Below are positions 49,061-57,202 of a stretch of DNA of 64,000 nt, piece after piece (the stretch's first letter is position 1; each line of letters starts with the position of its first letter). Below the pieces are notes generated by a model. The model ran no database searches and was not told where the DNA came from. It saw only the letters and a program-made list of their open reading frames with translations. This DNA is from Sulfurisphaera javensis (GTDB lineage: Archaea; Thermoproteota; Thermoprotei_A; Sulfolobales; Sulfolobaceae), in assembly GCF_041154675.1 (NCBI RefSeq), contig NZ_AP031322.1, positions 496,001 to 560,000 of the forward strand, in the 5' to 3' direction. The translations under genes and the position numbers were made by a program.

Positions 49061-50329
49061 ATGAATTCGGCCATACAAGAAACTCTTTCTTCCAATCTTT
49101 ATGATCAACAAGTTAAAAAGTTATATCATGTAGGTCAAATTCTTGGGTTATCACAAGATGTTATGCAAGATCTGGCAACACCAGAAAGAGTAATTCAAGT
49201 TAAGATTGAAATTAAAGGAAATGATGGCAAAGTAAAAACGTTTATTGGTTGGAGATCTCAACATAATAGTGCTTTAGGTCCTTATAAGGGTGGAGTGAGA
49301 TATCATCCAGATGTTACACAAGACGAAGTAATCGCCTTATCAATGATGATGACCTGGAAGAATTCGCTATTACAATTACCTTATGGAGGGGGTAAGGGAG
49401 GAATAAGAGTAGATCCTTCTAAGTTAACAAAAGAAGAACTTGAAGCATTATCGAGGTGTTATATTGATGCCTTATACAAATATATTGGAAGTGACATAGA
49501 TGTACCAGCGCCAGATGTAAATACTAATCCGCAAATTATGGCATGGTATCTCGATGAATATATAAAAATAACCGGAAAAGCCGATTTTGCTGTTTTCACT
49601 GGTAAACCAGTCGAATTAGGAGGATTACCAGCGAGAATTTACAGTACTGGACTAGGAGTAGCTACAATAACTAAAGCTGCTGCAAAGAAATTTATAGGTG
49701 GAATTGAAGGAGCTACTGTTATAATTCAAGGCTTTGGTAACGTTGGTAGTTATACAGCTCAATTTTTGCAAGAAATGGGAGCTAAAATAATTGGAGTTAG
49801 TGATTCAAAAGGAGGTGTAATAGATCCTAACGGCTTAGATATAAAGAAATTGCTAGAGGTAAAAGAGTCTACAGGATCTGTAATTAATTATCCTTCTGGC
49901 AAAAAAGTTACAAATGACGAACTTCTTATTTCGGAATGTGATATTCTGATACCAGCTGCCTTAGAAAACGTTATACATAAGTTTAATGCACCCAAGGTAA
50001 AGGCGAAGCTAATAGTCGAAGGAGCTAATGGTCCTCTTACTGCAGATGCTGATCTTATTATGAAAGATAGAGGGATACCAGTAGTTCCTGATATTTTAGC
50101 TAATGCTGGTGGTGTAGTAGGAAGTTACGTAGAATGGGCAAACAACAAAATGGGAGAGATAATGAGTGAAGAAGAAGCAAAGAGGTTAATCATTCAAAGA
50201 ATGGAGAACGCTTTCGAAGGGGTATATCAGAAATATAATAAGCTAGAGGATCAAGATTTAAGAACAGCAGCTATGGCTATATCAGTTGAAAGAGTAGTTA
50301 ATGCTATGAAAGCTAGAGGTATGTTATAA
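49061..50329 (+). CDS. gdhA: Glutamate dehydrogenase
   Basis: Reversible NAD(P)-dependent amination of 2-oxoglutarate, in the cytosol. 422 residues, hexameric family. [13 protein letters not shown] (about 74-86), catalytic Lys in [11 protein letters not shown] (about 107-117), PAPDVNTN, Rossmann motif GFGNVGSY (about 228-235), and [16 protein letters not shown] at 49061; TATA-like GTTAAAATTTTTAG at 49020-49033. Together with the split glutamate synthase, it gives two routes of ammonia assimilation in this window. Confidence 0.96.
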   Translation: MNSAIQETLSSNLYDQQVKKLYHVGQILGLSQDVMQDLATPERVIQVKIEIKGNDGKVKTFIGWRSQHNSALGPYKGGVRYHPDVTQDEVIALSMMMTWKNSLLQLPYGGGKGGIRVDPSKLTKEELEALSRCYIDALYKYIGSDIDVPAPDVNTNPQIMAWYLDEYIKITGKADFAVFTGKPVELGGLPARIYSTGLGVATITKAAAKKFIGGIEGATVIIQGFGNVGSYTAQFLQEMGAKIIGVSDSKGGVIDPNGLDIKKLLEVKESTGSVINYPSGKKVTNDELLISECDILIPAALENVIHKFNAPKVKAKLIVEGANGPLTADADLIMKDRGIPVVPDILANAGGVVGSYVEWANNKMGEIMSEEEAKRLIIQRMENAFEGVYQKYNKLEDQDLRTAAMAISVERVVNAMKARGML

Positions 50330-50588
50330 GAGTAAAGATAAGAAATAGAACGAAAATTATTACTCCTATAATTAACATTACTCTGGCTATTTTTTTACTA
50401 CTACCAAATACAATAGGGATTGGGCCGATAAATATTACTCCTCCATATTCGGTTCTTTCTTCGTTTTGTTTATTTTCTTCTTTTTCGTTTTGTTTTTTCT
50501 TATTTAGTTCAAGTAATAATCCACCCATTATAAGAAGAAGGCCTAAAAATACAACTGTCAAACCTATAGCAAAAAGTAGCTCGTTCAT
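50313..50588 (-). CDS. Small membrane protein, DUF131/TIGR00304-like
   Basis: 91 residues: a helix (about 5-27), a Lys/Glu/Asn-rich charged linker, the strongly conserved-looking [17 protein letters not shown] (about 49-65), and a second helix (about 68-90). [14 protein letters not shown] is the hallmark of an archaeal membrane family of unknown function. Overlaps gdhA by 17 bases, convergent. Confidence 0.75.
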   Translation of the reverse strand: MNELLFAIGLTVVFLGLLLIMGGLLLELNKKKQNEKEENKQNEERTEYGGVIFIGPIPIVFGSSKKIARVMLIIGVIIFVLFLIFTLITYL

Positions 50589-50594
50589 AATAGG

Positions 50595-52079
50595 TTATAT
50601 TGATTCTAAAGATTTAATTTTATTTGCAAGTATCTCCATTTCTTTTGGCATTTCAACTCCATCATTCATAGTGACCAATTCTCCTATACTGTTTCTAATT
50701 TTATCATAATCTAATCCTCTCTTCTTAAATACATTTACTAACCAACGATAAGTTTCTTCTTTTGTTAAGTCCCTTAACTCTTTTTCATCTGGATACACAC
50801 CAAACTTTCTTATTACATCTATTAATCTACTCTTTGTATAGTAATTTTCTATTTCTCTTCCTAAAGGTACACAATAATCCTTTAAGCTAACATCAATTTT
50901 ATCACAAAGGCCTAAGAATATAATATCTAAGCCTAACATTTCTCTCATTCTAAGCCATAATTGTAATTCTAGTTCATTATTTACTTTGTAAATTCCTATT
51001 CCTAGCTCTTCATTTGATATACCTATTCTTCTTAACCAATTTAAAATAACTGAAGGTTCGGCTAATTCACTAGTTAGAACAATTAACTTATTAAATAAGA
51101 GTTCTCCTAAGCTTACCCTTAATATTCCATTAATAGTCCTTAATTGCTCGTCTAGCTTTACTTTTATAGCAGAAGAGATTCCGTTTCTTTTCTTCATTAT
51201 GATATAGTTGTCAACATTAGAAGATATTACATATGGTGAATGAGTCGTTATAAACACTTGAAAAACATTATTATTTGTCCATTCTTTAATAAGCTTCATT
51301 ATTCTTGATTGTAATGTAGGGTACATATTTACTTCTGGTTCTTCAAGTAATAATATCTTTCTTCCACTCAGCCATAAAATGAATAGCATAAGAACAACTC
51401 TTTGAAATCCACTAGCGGCTAAGTCAATATATATAGGTAAATTTTGGATGTTTAATACTAATTTCCCAGAATCCCAAAACTCAATACCTTTAATTTCTGG
51501 TATAACTTCTCCTATCAAGTTAACAAAATCATACCATTTTCTTCTCATGTTTATTGGACTTCTGTTCATCTCGATCATTTTCTTTAACGTAGCATCGAAA
51601 TAGGTCTGATCAAATATCGGAACATATTCTATTGACTGTGAAGCTAAAGAAAATAATGATTTAATTTCTTCAAACTGATCTCTAGTTGGGGGAGAATTAT
51701 TTATGGTAAAAGATTCTAAACTCCATTCAATAAATTTGTTATTATATCTTAATTTGTTAATTATCTCAACTTTTAATCTTTGAGGTTTTCCCAAACTTTT
51801 TATTACTTCTTCTTCTGAAAATTCAATAGTACCTCCAATAGTTATGGGCTTTGTAATATCATAGTCTTTCCAAAGCAACATGTATTCTTGGTCTCTGTCT
51901 TCAATGCTTCTTTTCTCTATTCCAGAACTGAGATTCTTAACAAATAAGTATATTGCTGTTAACAAGTTTGTTTTTCCATAACCGTTGTAACCAACAATTA
52001 CGTTTAGACCGCCAAGGTCCTCCAGCTTTACATTTGACAAACTTCGGAAGTTGTCCACGTAGAAGTTGATAATCTTCAC
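50595..52079 (-). CDS. OLD/RecF-like ABC-type ATPase
   Basis: 494 residues. MKIINFYVDNFRSLSNV start as in RecF/SMC-like proteins, Walker A GYNGYGKTN (30-38), a signature-like AASGFQR (about 222-228), Walker B LLLEEPEVNMYP (about 244-255) and H-loop TTHSPYV (about 278-284). The C-terminal 170 residues may be a worn-down TOPRIM domain of the OLD type (LTSELAEPSVIL, LGLCDKID), but I cannot place all acidic ligands. Such proteins act in DNA repair or phage defence. No partner helicase (such as GajB) lies beside it. Confidence 0.72.
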   Translation of the reverse strand: MKIINFYVDNFRSLSNVKLEDLGGLNVIVGYNGYGKTNLLTAIYLFVKNLSSGIEKRSIEDRDQEYMLLWKDYDITKPITIGGTIEFSEEEVIKSLGKPQRLKVEIINKLRYNNKFIEWSLESFTINNSPPTRDQFEEIKSLFSLASQSIEYVPIFDQTYFDATLKKMIEMNRSPINMRRKWYDFVNLIGEVIPEIKGIEFWDSGKLVLNIQNLPIYIDLAASGFQRVVLMLFILWLSGRKILLLEEPEVNMYPTLQSRIMKLIKEWTNNNVFQVFITTHSPYVISSNVDNYIIMKKRNGISSAIKVKLDEQLRTINGILRVSLGELLFNKLIVLTSELAEPSVILNWLRRIGISNEELGIGIYKVNNELELQLWLRMREMLGLDIIFLGLCDKIDVSLKDYCVPLGREIENYYTKSRLIDVIRKFGVYPDEKELRDLTKEETYRWLVNVFKKRGLDYDKIRNSIGELVTMNDGVEMPKEMEILANKIKSLESI

Positions 52080-52190
52080 TTTTCCTCACTCTACGCATAT
52101 TTCTCCTTCCTATAATATAATCGTTAACCAGCTATTTTATGTCGTACTCTAAAAAGAGAAAAAAAGGAAGTATTATTAGTACTAAGAGTT

Positions 52191-52979
52191 TTAAAGGGTA
52201 GCTTTTATTAAACCACCATCTACTGGTATTAAAACTCCGTTGACGTAACTAGCTAAATCTGAAGCAAGAAATAGAATAACATTAGCAACTTCCTCTGGTT
52301 TAGCCATTCTCTTTAAAGGAACTTCTTTAACAATTTCTCTTATTACTTCTTCTTCTTTTCTGTTTTCTCTTCTTGCCCTATCTTTAACTAATTGATCTAC
52401 TCTATCAGTTAACGTCCAACCTGGCATTATACCATTAACTAAAATACCTCTTTCACCTAATTCCTTAGAGGCAACTTTAATTAAACCAGCAAGAGATAAT
52501 CTTACCACGTTAGAAAGATCCAAATTACTAATAGGCTCTTTAAGAGTCATTGAAGTAGATAATATTATTCTTCCATTTTCACGCATTAGTTTTCCTGCTT
52601 CTCTAACAGCAACCACAGCACTCATTAAAAGTAGATAAAATGCGTTAATCCAATCATCATTACTTAACTCAAATATATTACCAGGTTTAGGACTACCGGT
52701 TACATAGACTAAAACGTCTAAACCTCCTAGTATATTGTAACCATTTTTTATAAGATTCTCAACTTCATTTGGTCTTGTTAGATCCGTTACTATATAGTAT
52801 ACCTCTCCAATTTCTTTTAATTTTTCATATGCTTTCTTTAAATTATTCTCATCATGAGATGATATAATAACTTTGGCTCCTTCTTCCAAAAATCTTTTCG
52901 CAGTTGCAAAACCAATACCTTTACTAGCTGCTGTTACTATTACTTTCTTTCCCTTTATCCCTAGGTCTATTTTGACCAC
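52191..52979 (-). CDS. Short-chain dehydrogenase-like protein with a degenerate catalytic site
   Basis: 262 residues. Rossmann motif [10 protein letters not shown] (16-25) and C-terminal VNGVLIPVDGG are SDR-like. The catalytic Tyr-x3-Lys is replaced: Ser156 and Arg160 stand in LSNVVRLSLAG, while Ser141/Ser143 remain. This matches a known subgroup of SDR-like proteins annotated as beta-ketoacyl reductase-like but lacking the tetrad. Either a different chemistry or a non-catalytic role. GTG start at 52979 overlaps udg by 56 bases, which is large; the start could lie slightly downstream. Confidence 0.75.
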   Translation of the reverse strand: MVKIDLGIKGKKVIVTAASKGIGFATAKRFLEEGAKVIISSHDENNLKKAYEKLKEIGEVYYIVTDLTRPNEVENLIKNGYNILGGLDVLVYVTGSPKPGNIFELSNDDWINAFYLLLMSAVVAVREAGKLMRENGRIILSTSMTLKEPISNLDLSNVVRLSLAGLIKVASKELGERGILVNGIMPGWTLTDRVDQLVKDRARRENRKEEEVIREIVKEVPLKRMAKPEEVANVILFLASDLASYVNGVLIPVDGGLIKATL

Positions 52980-53583
52980 CTAGGAAATAGTCAATAGTAT
53001 ATCTTTTTGACGTTTTCGTAAGCTCCCTAATTTTCTTAAAATCTTCCTCTAATGTTTTCCTCAAGTTTGGGTTATATAATGCTGCAGCAGGATGATAAGT
53101 AGGGAAAACAATTATTTCTTTATCTTTATATTTCCACGAATAGCTTTTTCCTCTTACTTTTGTAATCGAAGAAAAACTCTCTCCCATTTTATTAAAAATA
53201 TATTTTGTAGAATGTCTTCCTAATGTTACTATGATTTTTGGCATAATAATTTCAATCTGTTCGTCTAAGTATGGAGAACATGCAGTTATTTCATCTTCTT
53301 CTGGATCTCTATTATTTGGCGGTCTACATTTGAGTATATTAGTTATGAAAACTTGTTTTCTATCTAGTCCTAAAATCTCATTAATTAATTGAGTTAAAAG
53401 TTTCCCAGCAGCACCAACAAAAGGTCTACCTTCTTTATCCTCACTTTCGCCAGGGGCTTCTCCAATGAACATTATCTCTGCGTTAGGATTACCTTCGCCA
53501 GGGACAGCATGAGTTCTTGTTTGCCACAATTTACATTTTTTACAAGTTATAATCTCTTGAGCTATTTCATCTAATTTTTTCAT
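52924..53583 (-). CDS. udg: Family 4 uracil-DNA glycosylase
   Basis: Removes uracil from DNA. 219 residues. Iron-sulfur cysteines C14 and C17 (CKKCKL), then [11 protein letters not shown] and ITACSPYL; motif [17 protein letters not shown], and HPAA near residue 170. The tail after about 190 ([11 protein letters not shown]) resembles a PCNA-interacting peptide, followed by a polar end (ESNSNSS) that overlaps the SDR gene. The start ATG overlaps box D (CTGATG) of a C/D sRNA, so the udg message probably starts within or after that RNA. Confidence 0.92.
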   Translation of the reverse strand: MKKLDEIAQEIITCKKCKLWQTRTHAVPGEGNPNAEIMFIGEAPGESEDKEGRPFVGAAGKLLTQLINEILGLDRKQVFITNILKCRPPNNRDPEEDEITACSPYLDEQIEIIMPKIIVTLGRHSTKYIFNKMGESFSSITKVRGKSYSWKYKDKEIIVFPTYHPAAALYNPNLRKTLEEDFKKIRELTKTSKRYTIDYFLGGQNRPRDKGKESNSNSS

Positions 53584-53631
53584 CAGAAAATCGACCCCTC
53601 TTCATTTTTCAGTTTATGTCGGCGTCATCAC
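53583..53631 (-). ncRNA. C/D-box sRNA overlapping the udg start codon
   Basis: Minus strand: C GTGATGA (53625-53631), guide CGCCGACATAAA, D' CTGA, spacer AAA, C' ATGAAGA (imperfect), guide GGGGTCGATTTT, D CTGA (53583-53586). Two exact 12-base guides and a 3-base spacer make this one of the clearest cases. Its upstream neighbour, without a gap, is an H/ACA RNA. Confidence 0.75.
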
Positions 53632-53697
53632 ATGTTCCCCACTCGGCTGGGGATCCTCATTGTATAAAATGAACTCAGATCCCGGAGGAGAGTGGGG
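53632..53697 (-). ncRNA. H/ACA guide RNA
   Basis: Minus strand, GC-rich in AT-rich DNA. Lower stem CCCCACTC/GAGTGGGG (53690-53697 with 53637-53644, perfect 8 bp), pocket TCCTCC on the 5' side and CAGCC on the 3' side, upper stem GGGATC/GATCCC (53678-53683 with 53650-53655), a GA-containing kink-turn-like bulge, apical stem TCATT/AATGA, and ACA (53633-53635) one base after the lower stem. The pocket-to-ACA distance is 14 bases, as expected for pseudouridine guides. The pocket predicts a target of the form GGCUG-UN-GGAGGA, not located. Confidence 0.7.
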
Positions 53698-53703
53698 TAC
53701 CTA

Positions 53704-53736
53704 AGATTTTAATTTCAAATGTAATTATTAACTTTA
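53704..53736. promoter_or_regulatory. Divergent promoter for guide RNAs and small coiled-coil gene
   Basis: Its TTTTAATTTCAAAT core and TTAACTT end match 19918-19947 closely. It separates the H/ACA-C/D-udg unit (minus) from the gene at 53737 (plus), about 25 bases from each likely start. Confidence 0.5.
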
Positions 53737-54033
53737 ATGTCCGTAAACAAAAAGTATTTTCAACTACAAGATTTAATCTTAGTAAAAACTTCTATAGAGA
53801 AAGTATTACTTCATTTGAATGAAAGAAAAGAGAAGAGCGTTTTTAAGTGGATAGATAGAGAACTAACTGGTTTATGGAATTTAAATGATGAAGAATTAAA
53901 AGCTGACATTTCAGAGCTCAAACAATACATCAAAAAAGAAGATTACACTAATGTAAAAAATAAATTAGAAAAAATAAAGACTAAAATAGAAGAAAAAATA
54001 GATAAACTATACAAAGAAATGTTAAATTATTAG
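53737..54033 (+). CDS. Small coiled-coil protein of unknown function
   Basis: 98 residues, Lys/Glu-rich and helical throughout, with heptads at about 55-95. No Cys, no membrane part. Leaderless from the divergent promoter. Overlaps the TSUP gene by 4 bases, convergent. No family recognised. Confidence 0.62.
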   Translation: MSVNKKYFQLQDLILVKTSIEKVLLHLNERKEKSVFKWIDRELTGLWNLNDEELKADISELKQYIKKEDYTNVKNKLEKIKTKIEEKIDKLYKEMLNY

Positions 54034-54881
54034 TGTGCTAATGCTATGATTGCGTAATAGTTTTGATACATAATATATATTGCCACAGCAATAATAATTA
54101 TTGCAAACACTTTTCTCAGCATTCCTCTAGGCATACTAGATGCTATTTTTGCTCCTACATAACCTCCCGCAATTCCTCCAACTAGATATAACACACTTAT
54201 TATTGGATCTATTTCACCGGCTAAAGCATAAGTAAGCGCACCAGTAACACCAAAAGTTCCTACTGATATTAATGAAGTACCAACAGCCTTAATCATACAG
54301 ATCCCAGTACTGAAGAGCAATCCAGGTACTATAAGAAATCCACCACCAATGCCGAAGAAACCAGAAGCAAAGCCTACAGCAAATCCTATTGGAATAATTC
54401 TTTGCAATTTAACCCTTTGTAACAAACCTTTAGGAGTTTCCCCACCATTTGTATAAGTCTTTGACACAGAAGGCCTATCTTTTCCTCTAAATACCATAAC
54501 AGCAATAACAATCATTAATATTCCGAAAAGAAATAGTAATAAGCCACCATGCACAATTAAGCCTACTCTAGCCCCTACATAAGTCCCCACTATTCCGGGT
54601 AAAGTGAAAAATACACCTTCCAGTAACCTTACATTTCCCTTTCTCCAATGAATAAACGCATTAATATAAGCATTTAAACCCACAGCTAGCGCAGTAGTAC
54701 CAATTACAACATGATCAACATAATTTTCATTCACTCCAGGCAAATAGGCTAATCCAACAAAGTAAAGTAAAAGTGGTATTGCTAATATTGAGCCTCCTCC
54801 ACCTATTAAACCTAAACTAAATCCCACAAGAAAGCCAGAAACTATTGACAAAACGTATTGCAAAAATGTTAGCTCAAGCAT
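54030..54881 (-). CDS. TSUP/TauE-SafE-family membrane permease
   Basis: 283 residues and eight helices in two repeats. GLIGGGGSILAIPLL (about 25-39) and GFFGIGGGFLIVPGLL (about 174-189) are the paired glycine-rich family motifs. TSUP proteins export or import sulfite, sulfoacetate, thiosulfate or other sulfur anions, which suits a sulfur-metabolising archaeon, but the substrate is not shown. Next to a DtxR-like regulator on the same strand (gap 57 bases). Confidence 0.88.
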   Translation of the reverse strand: MLELTFLQYVLSIVSGFLVGFSLGLIGGGGSILAIPLLLYFVGLAYLPGVNENYVDHVVIGTTALAVGLNAYINAFIHWRKGNVRLLEGVFFTLPGIVGTYVGARVGLIVHGGLLLFLFGILMIVIAVMVFRGKDRPSVSKTYTNGGETPKGLLQRVKLQRIIPIGFAVGFASGFFGIGGGFLIVPGLLFSTGICMIKAVGTSLISVGTFGVTGALTYALAGEIDPIISVLYLVGGIAGGYVGAKIASSMPRGMLRKVFAIIIIAVAIYIMYQNYYAIIALAH

Positions 54882-54938
54882 GTGTTACATATTTTTATTT
54901 TTTGTTTAAAAAGTTTTGTTTAATCAAAAGTTGATTTG

Positions 54939-55334
54939 CTAATAAGGAATATTTTCTCCATGAGGACATTTTTCAGGCTTACCTAAATATTCATAAATTC
55001 TTTCTATAACCTCTTCGGGCACAGAATAGTCGAACTGCTTTGTGTAATTGCATGCCTCCTCTGGAGTTAGACCAAGCTTTACTAAAAATGTCTCAATGAC
55101 TCTATGAGCCCTCAAGAGGGAGTCAATTGCTTTTTTACCCTCTTCAGTTATTACAATACCTTTATTAGATTTCTTTAAGAAACCTTTACTTTCTAAATGA
55201 GAAATTTCTTCATAAGCACTTGCTGGACTAACATTAAGATCTTTAGAAATCCATACCAATTTTGCTGGTTTTCCTTCATCATTATATTTTTTTATTGATA
55301 ATAAGTATGAGAGCTCTCTTCTTGATAGTTTCAC
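54939..55334 (-). CDS. DtxR/MntR-like regulator with altered metal site
   Basis: 132 residues from the GTG at 55334 (VKLSRRELSYLL). Winged helix (WISKDLNVSPASAYEEISHLESKGFLKK, about 28-55), then a DtxR-like helical dimer domain (AHRVIETFLVKLG) and CPHGENIP near the end. The metal-binding E-H pair usually found before the last helices reads FDYSVPEE here, so ligands differ and metal sensing is uncertain. The open frame extends to 55400, but those 22 codons cover the TATA region (TTTTAAATAG) and are rejected. Divergent from the aldolase gene. Confidence 0.75.
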   Translation of the reverse strand: MKLSRRELSYLLSIKKYNDEGKPAKLVWISKDLNVSPASAYEEISHLESKGFLKKSNKGIVITEEGKKAIDSLLRAHRVIETFLVKLGLTPEEACNYTKQFDYSVPEEVIERIYEYLGKPEKCPHGENIPY

Positions 55335-55378
55335 AATAAGAATATTTGCTTTAAAACTATTTAAAATTAGGTGGTTAT

Positions 55379-56236
55379 ATGAAAGGAATAATACCAGCAA
55401 TAGTAACTCCTTTTAAAGAAAATGAAGAATTAGATTTAGATGCATTAGAAACTTATATACAATTTTTAAAAAGAAACGGAATAGAGTACTTTTTCGTACT
55501 AGGTACTACTGGAGAGTTTAATATGTTAACATTAGAGGAAAAGATTCAATTTCTCAAGAAATTATCAAATATAACGAAAAATGCAATAGTAAATGTAACA
55601 GAGAATTCTCTTTATAACGCGCTAAAATTAGCAAAAACAACATTAGACTTAGGATTTCAAGAACTAGCAAGTTTACCTCCATTATATCATAAACCATCAG
55701 AAAAAGGAATTATAAAATATTATGAAGAACTATCAAAATTTGGACTTCCATTGAACATGTATTATTATCCTCAAAATTCTTATTCTATATCTCAGAACGT
55801 GATAGAAACATTAGTTGAAGAGGGAATAATTCAAGGGATTAAATACACTACAAACGATCTAGTTAGCTTTAAAAATCTATTATCTTTAAAAGAGATAAAT
55901 AAAGAGTTTAATCTATTAATAGGAAATGACGAACTAATCTTAGATTCCTTTTTAGTAGGAGGAGATGGTGTAATTTCCGCTGTAGCAAATATAGCTCCAG
56001 AAATTGTGATTAAAGAGTATGAATTACTAAAGAACGGAAATATAAGTGAAGCAATAAAGATTCAAAAAATAATTGACAGAATAAACAAGGCAATTCAAAT
56101 TGGAGACTATCCAGCTACATTAAAAAATGGGTTAAAGTACAGAGGCATTTATGTTGGTAGAGTTAGGAGTCCGTTACAAGAAAGTGTTGATGGTAATTCA
56201 TTAATATATGGAATACTAAAAGAAATTGGTTTATGA
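55379..56236 (+). CDS. DHDPS/KDG-aldolase-family class I aldolase
   Basis: 285 residues of the N-acetylneuraminate lyase superfamily. GTTGEF (about 41-46), Tyr in MYYYPQNSYS (about 121-130) and Schiff-base Lys in GIKYTTND (about 151-158) are present. It differs from the well-known Sulfolobus KDG/KDPG aldolase in motif context, so it is probably a paralogue with another keto-acid substrate, or a dihydrodipicolinate-synthase-like enzyme. ATG at 55379. Its stop (56234-56236) lies inside box C of the following sRNA. Confidence 0.78.
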   Translation: MKGIIPAIVTPFKENEELDLDALETYIQFLKRNGIEYFFVLGTTGEFNMLTLEEKIQFLKKLSNITKNAIVNVTENSLYNALKLAKTTLDLGFQELASLPPLYHKPSEKGIIKYYEELSKFGLPLNMYYYPQNSYSISQNVIETLVEEGIIQGIKYTTNDLVSFKNLLSLKEINKEFNLLIGNDELILDSFLVGGDGVISAVANIAPEIVIKEYELLKNGNISEAIKIQKIIDRINKAIQIGDYPATLKNGLKYRGIYVGRVRSPLQESVDGNSLIYGILKEIGL

Positions 56237-56281
56237 TGAAGGTCGATGTACTGACTGATGACTGAATATATCCCCGGCTGA
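56233..56281 (+). ncRNA. C/D-box sRNA overlapping the aldolase stop codon
   Basis: Plus strand: C ATGATGA (56233-56239, includes the TGA stop), guide AGGTCGATGTA, D' CTGA (56251-56254), one-base spacer, C' TGATGA (56256-56261), guide CTGAATATATCCCCGG, D CTGA (56278-56281), then TTTATTTC. Very short D'-C' spacing. Probably processed from the 3' end of the aldolase transcript. The convergent gene ends 2 bases later. Confidence 0.68.
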
Positions 56282-56282
56282 T

Positions 56283-56651
56283 TTATTTCATATTTTTAAG
56301 AATTTTTTCTTTAACAGAAGAATCTAAAGAACTCACAACTTCGTTTAAGATTTTACTATCTCTTTCTGCTAAATTCTTAGGTAGATTAGAAACAGCTTTA
56401 GTTCTTAGTAAAATAACTGCCTTAATTACGTTATCATCATACATTGATACGAGCCTTAGCATACTATCACACCAATTTTTATATTCTTCATCTGTAGCCT
56501 TAGACGCTAAAACAGTAAGAACATCCGTTAATGTCTTAACTATTGTCTGTTCGTCTAATGTTAGTAAAAATTGTAGCGTTTGATTTAATATTTCATTTCT
56601 TTTTGTATATGGAAGCCTTGCTATATCTAATGGGTTAAATTGTTGGCTCAT
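56283..56651 (-). CDS. Helical protein of unknown function
   Basis: 122 residues, all-helical by composition, one Cys, no membrane helix. MSQQFNPLDIARLPY start; ATG at 56651 with AT-rich DNA before it. Lies 30 bases downstream of the membrane HTH gene on the same strand, so it may be co-transcribed. No family recognised. Confidence 0.62.
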   Translation of the reverse strand: MSQQFNPLDIARLPYTKRNEILNQTLQFLLTLDEQTIVKTLTDVLTVLASKATDEEYKNWCDSMLRLVSMYDDNVIKAVILLRTKAVSNLPKNLAERDSKILNEVVSSLDSSVKEKILKNMK

Positions 56652-56681
56652 AATATTTAATTATTATTATAATTAATAAAA

Positions 56682-57116
56682 TTACTCTTCACTTTTAGGC
56701 TCTTTTATAGTTCTTTCAAATTTTAAATATCTTTTTATTGCGTCAATTAAAAATATACCACTTGCAATAAAACTTATTAGAGAAGCAAAAATTTCCATTG
56801 CAAAAGGATGAGATAACATAAACAAAATGATAAGCAAGGTTGATGTTAAAAAGAAGGAAGCAAAGAAAATACTCTTAGGTAGAATACTATTGAAAATCAT
56901 TATATAATCATCATCAAGCACTATCCTATTTATAGTATATTTTCCATCAAAGGTTTCTCTTACAAGACCATATTCAATTAACTTTTTTACATGATATCTC
57001 GCAGCACTAGTAGAGGCAAAACCTAAATCTTCTTGTATCTGTCTTAATGATGCTTCCTTCTTCTTTAATAAGTAATAATAAACTCTTCTTGTCGGTGGTG
57101 ATAATTCTAACTCCAT
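56682..57116 (-). CDS. Membrane-bound winged-helix regulator
   Basis: 144 residues. N-terminal winged helix (RRVYYYLLKKKEASLRQIQEDL, about 9-30; STSAARYHVKKLIEYGLVRE, about 35-54), then two membrane helices (about 80-102 and 107-127) and a charged tail. The same plan, a DNA-binding domain tethered to the membrane by two C-terminal helices, is known from the ArnR archaellum regulators of Sulfolobales, but this is shorter. Divergent from the exported protein at 57203, which may be its target or signal source. Confidence 0.75.
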   Translation of the reverse strand: MELELSPPTRRVYYYLLKKKEASLRQIQEDLGFASTSAARYHVKKLIEYGLVRETFDGKYTINRIVLDDDYIMIFNSILPKSIFFASFFLTSTLLIILFMLSHPFAMEIFASLISFIASGIFLIDAIKRYLKFERTIKEPKSEE

Positions 57117-57202
57117 TAAGTATAATTAGAAAGATCTTAAAATAAAATTTTCCCTTGTTAATTGGAATAGTTATTTAAAGTATTTCACGATAAAACTATA
57201 TT

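Noticed and set aside
53625-53660. Plus strand looked like a fragment of 23S rRNA (ATGTCGGC followed by TCATCAC)
   Set aside because: Resemblance is short and arises from box C plus a guide; no rRNA context on either side.
55335-55400. Longer N-terminus of the DtxR-like protein
   Set aside because: The added codons are the promoter region; the winged helix starts right after the GTG at 55334.
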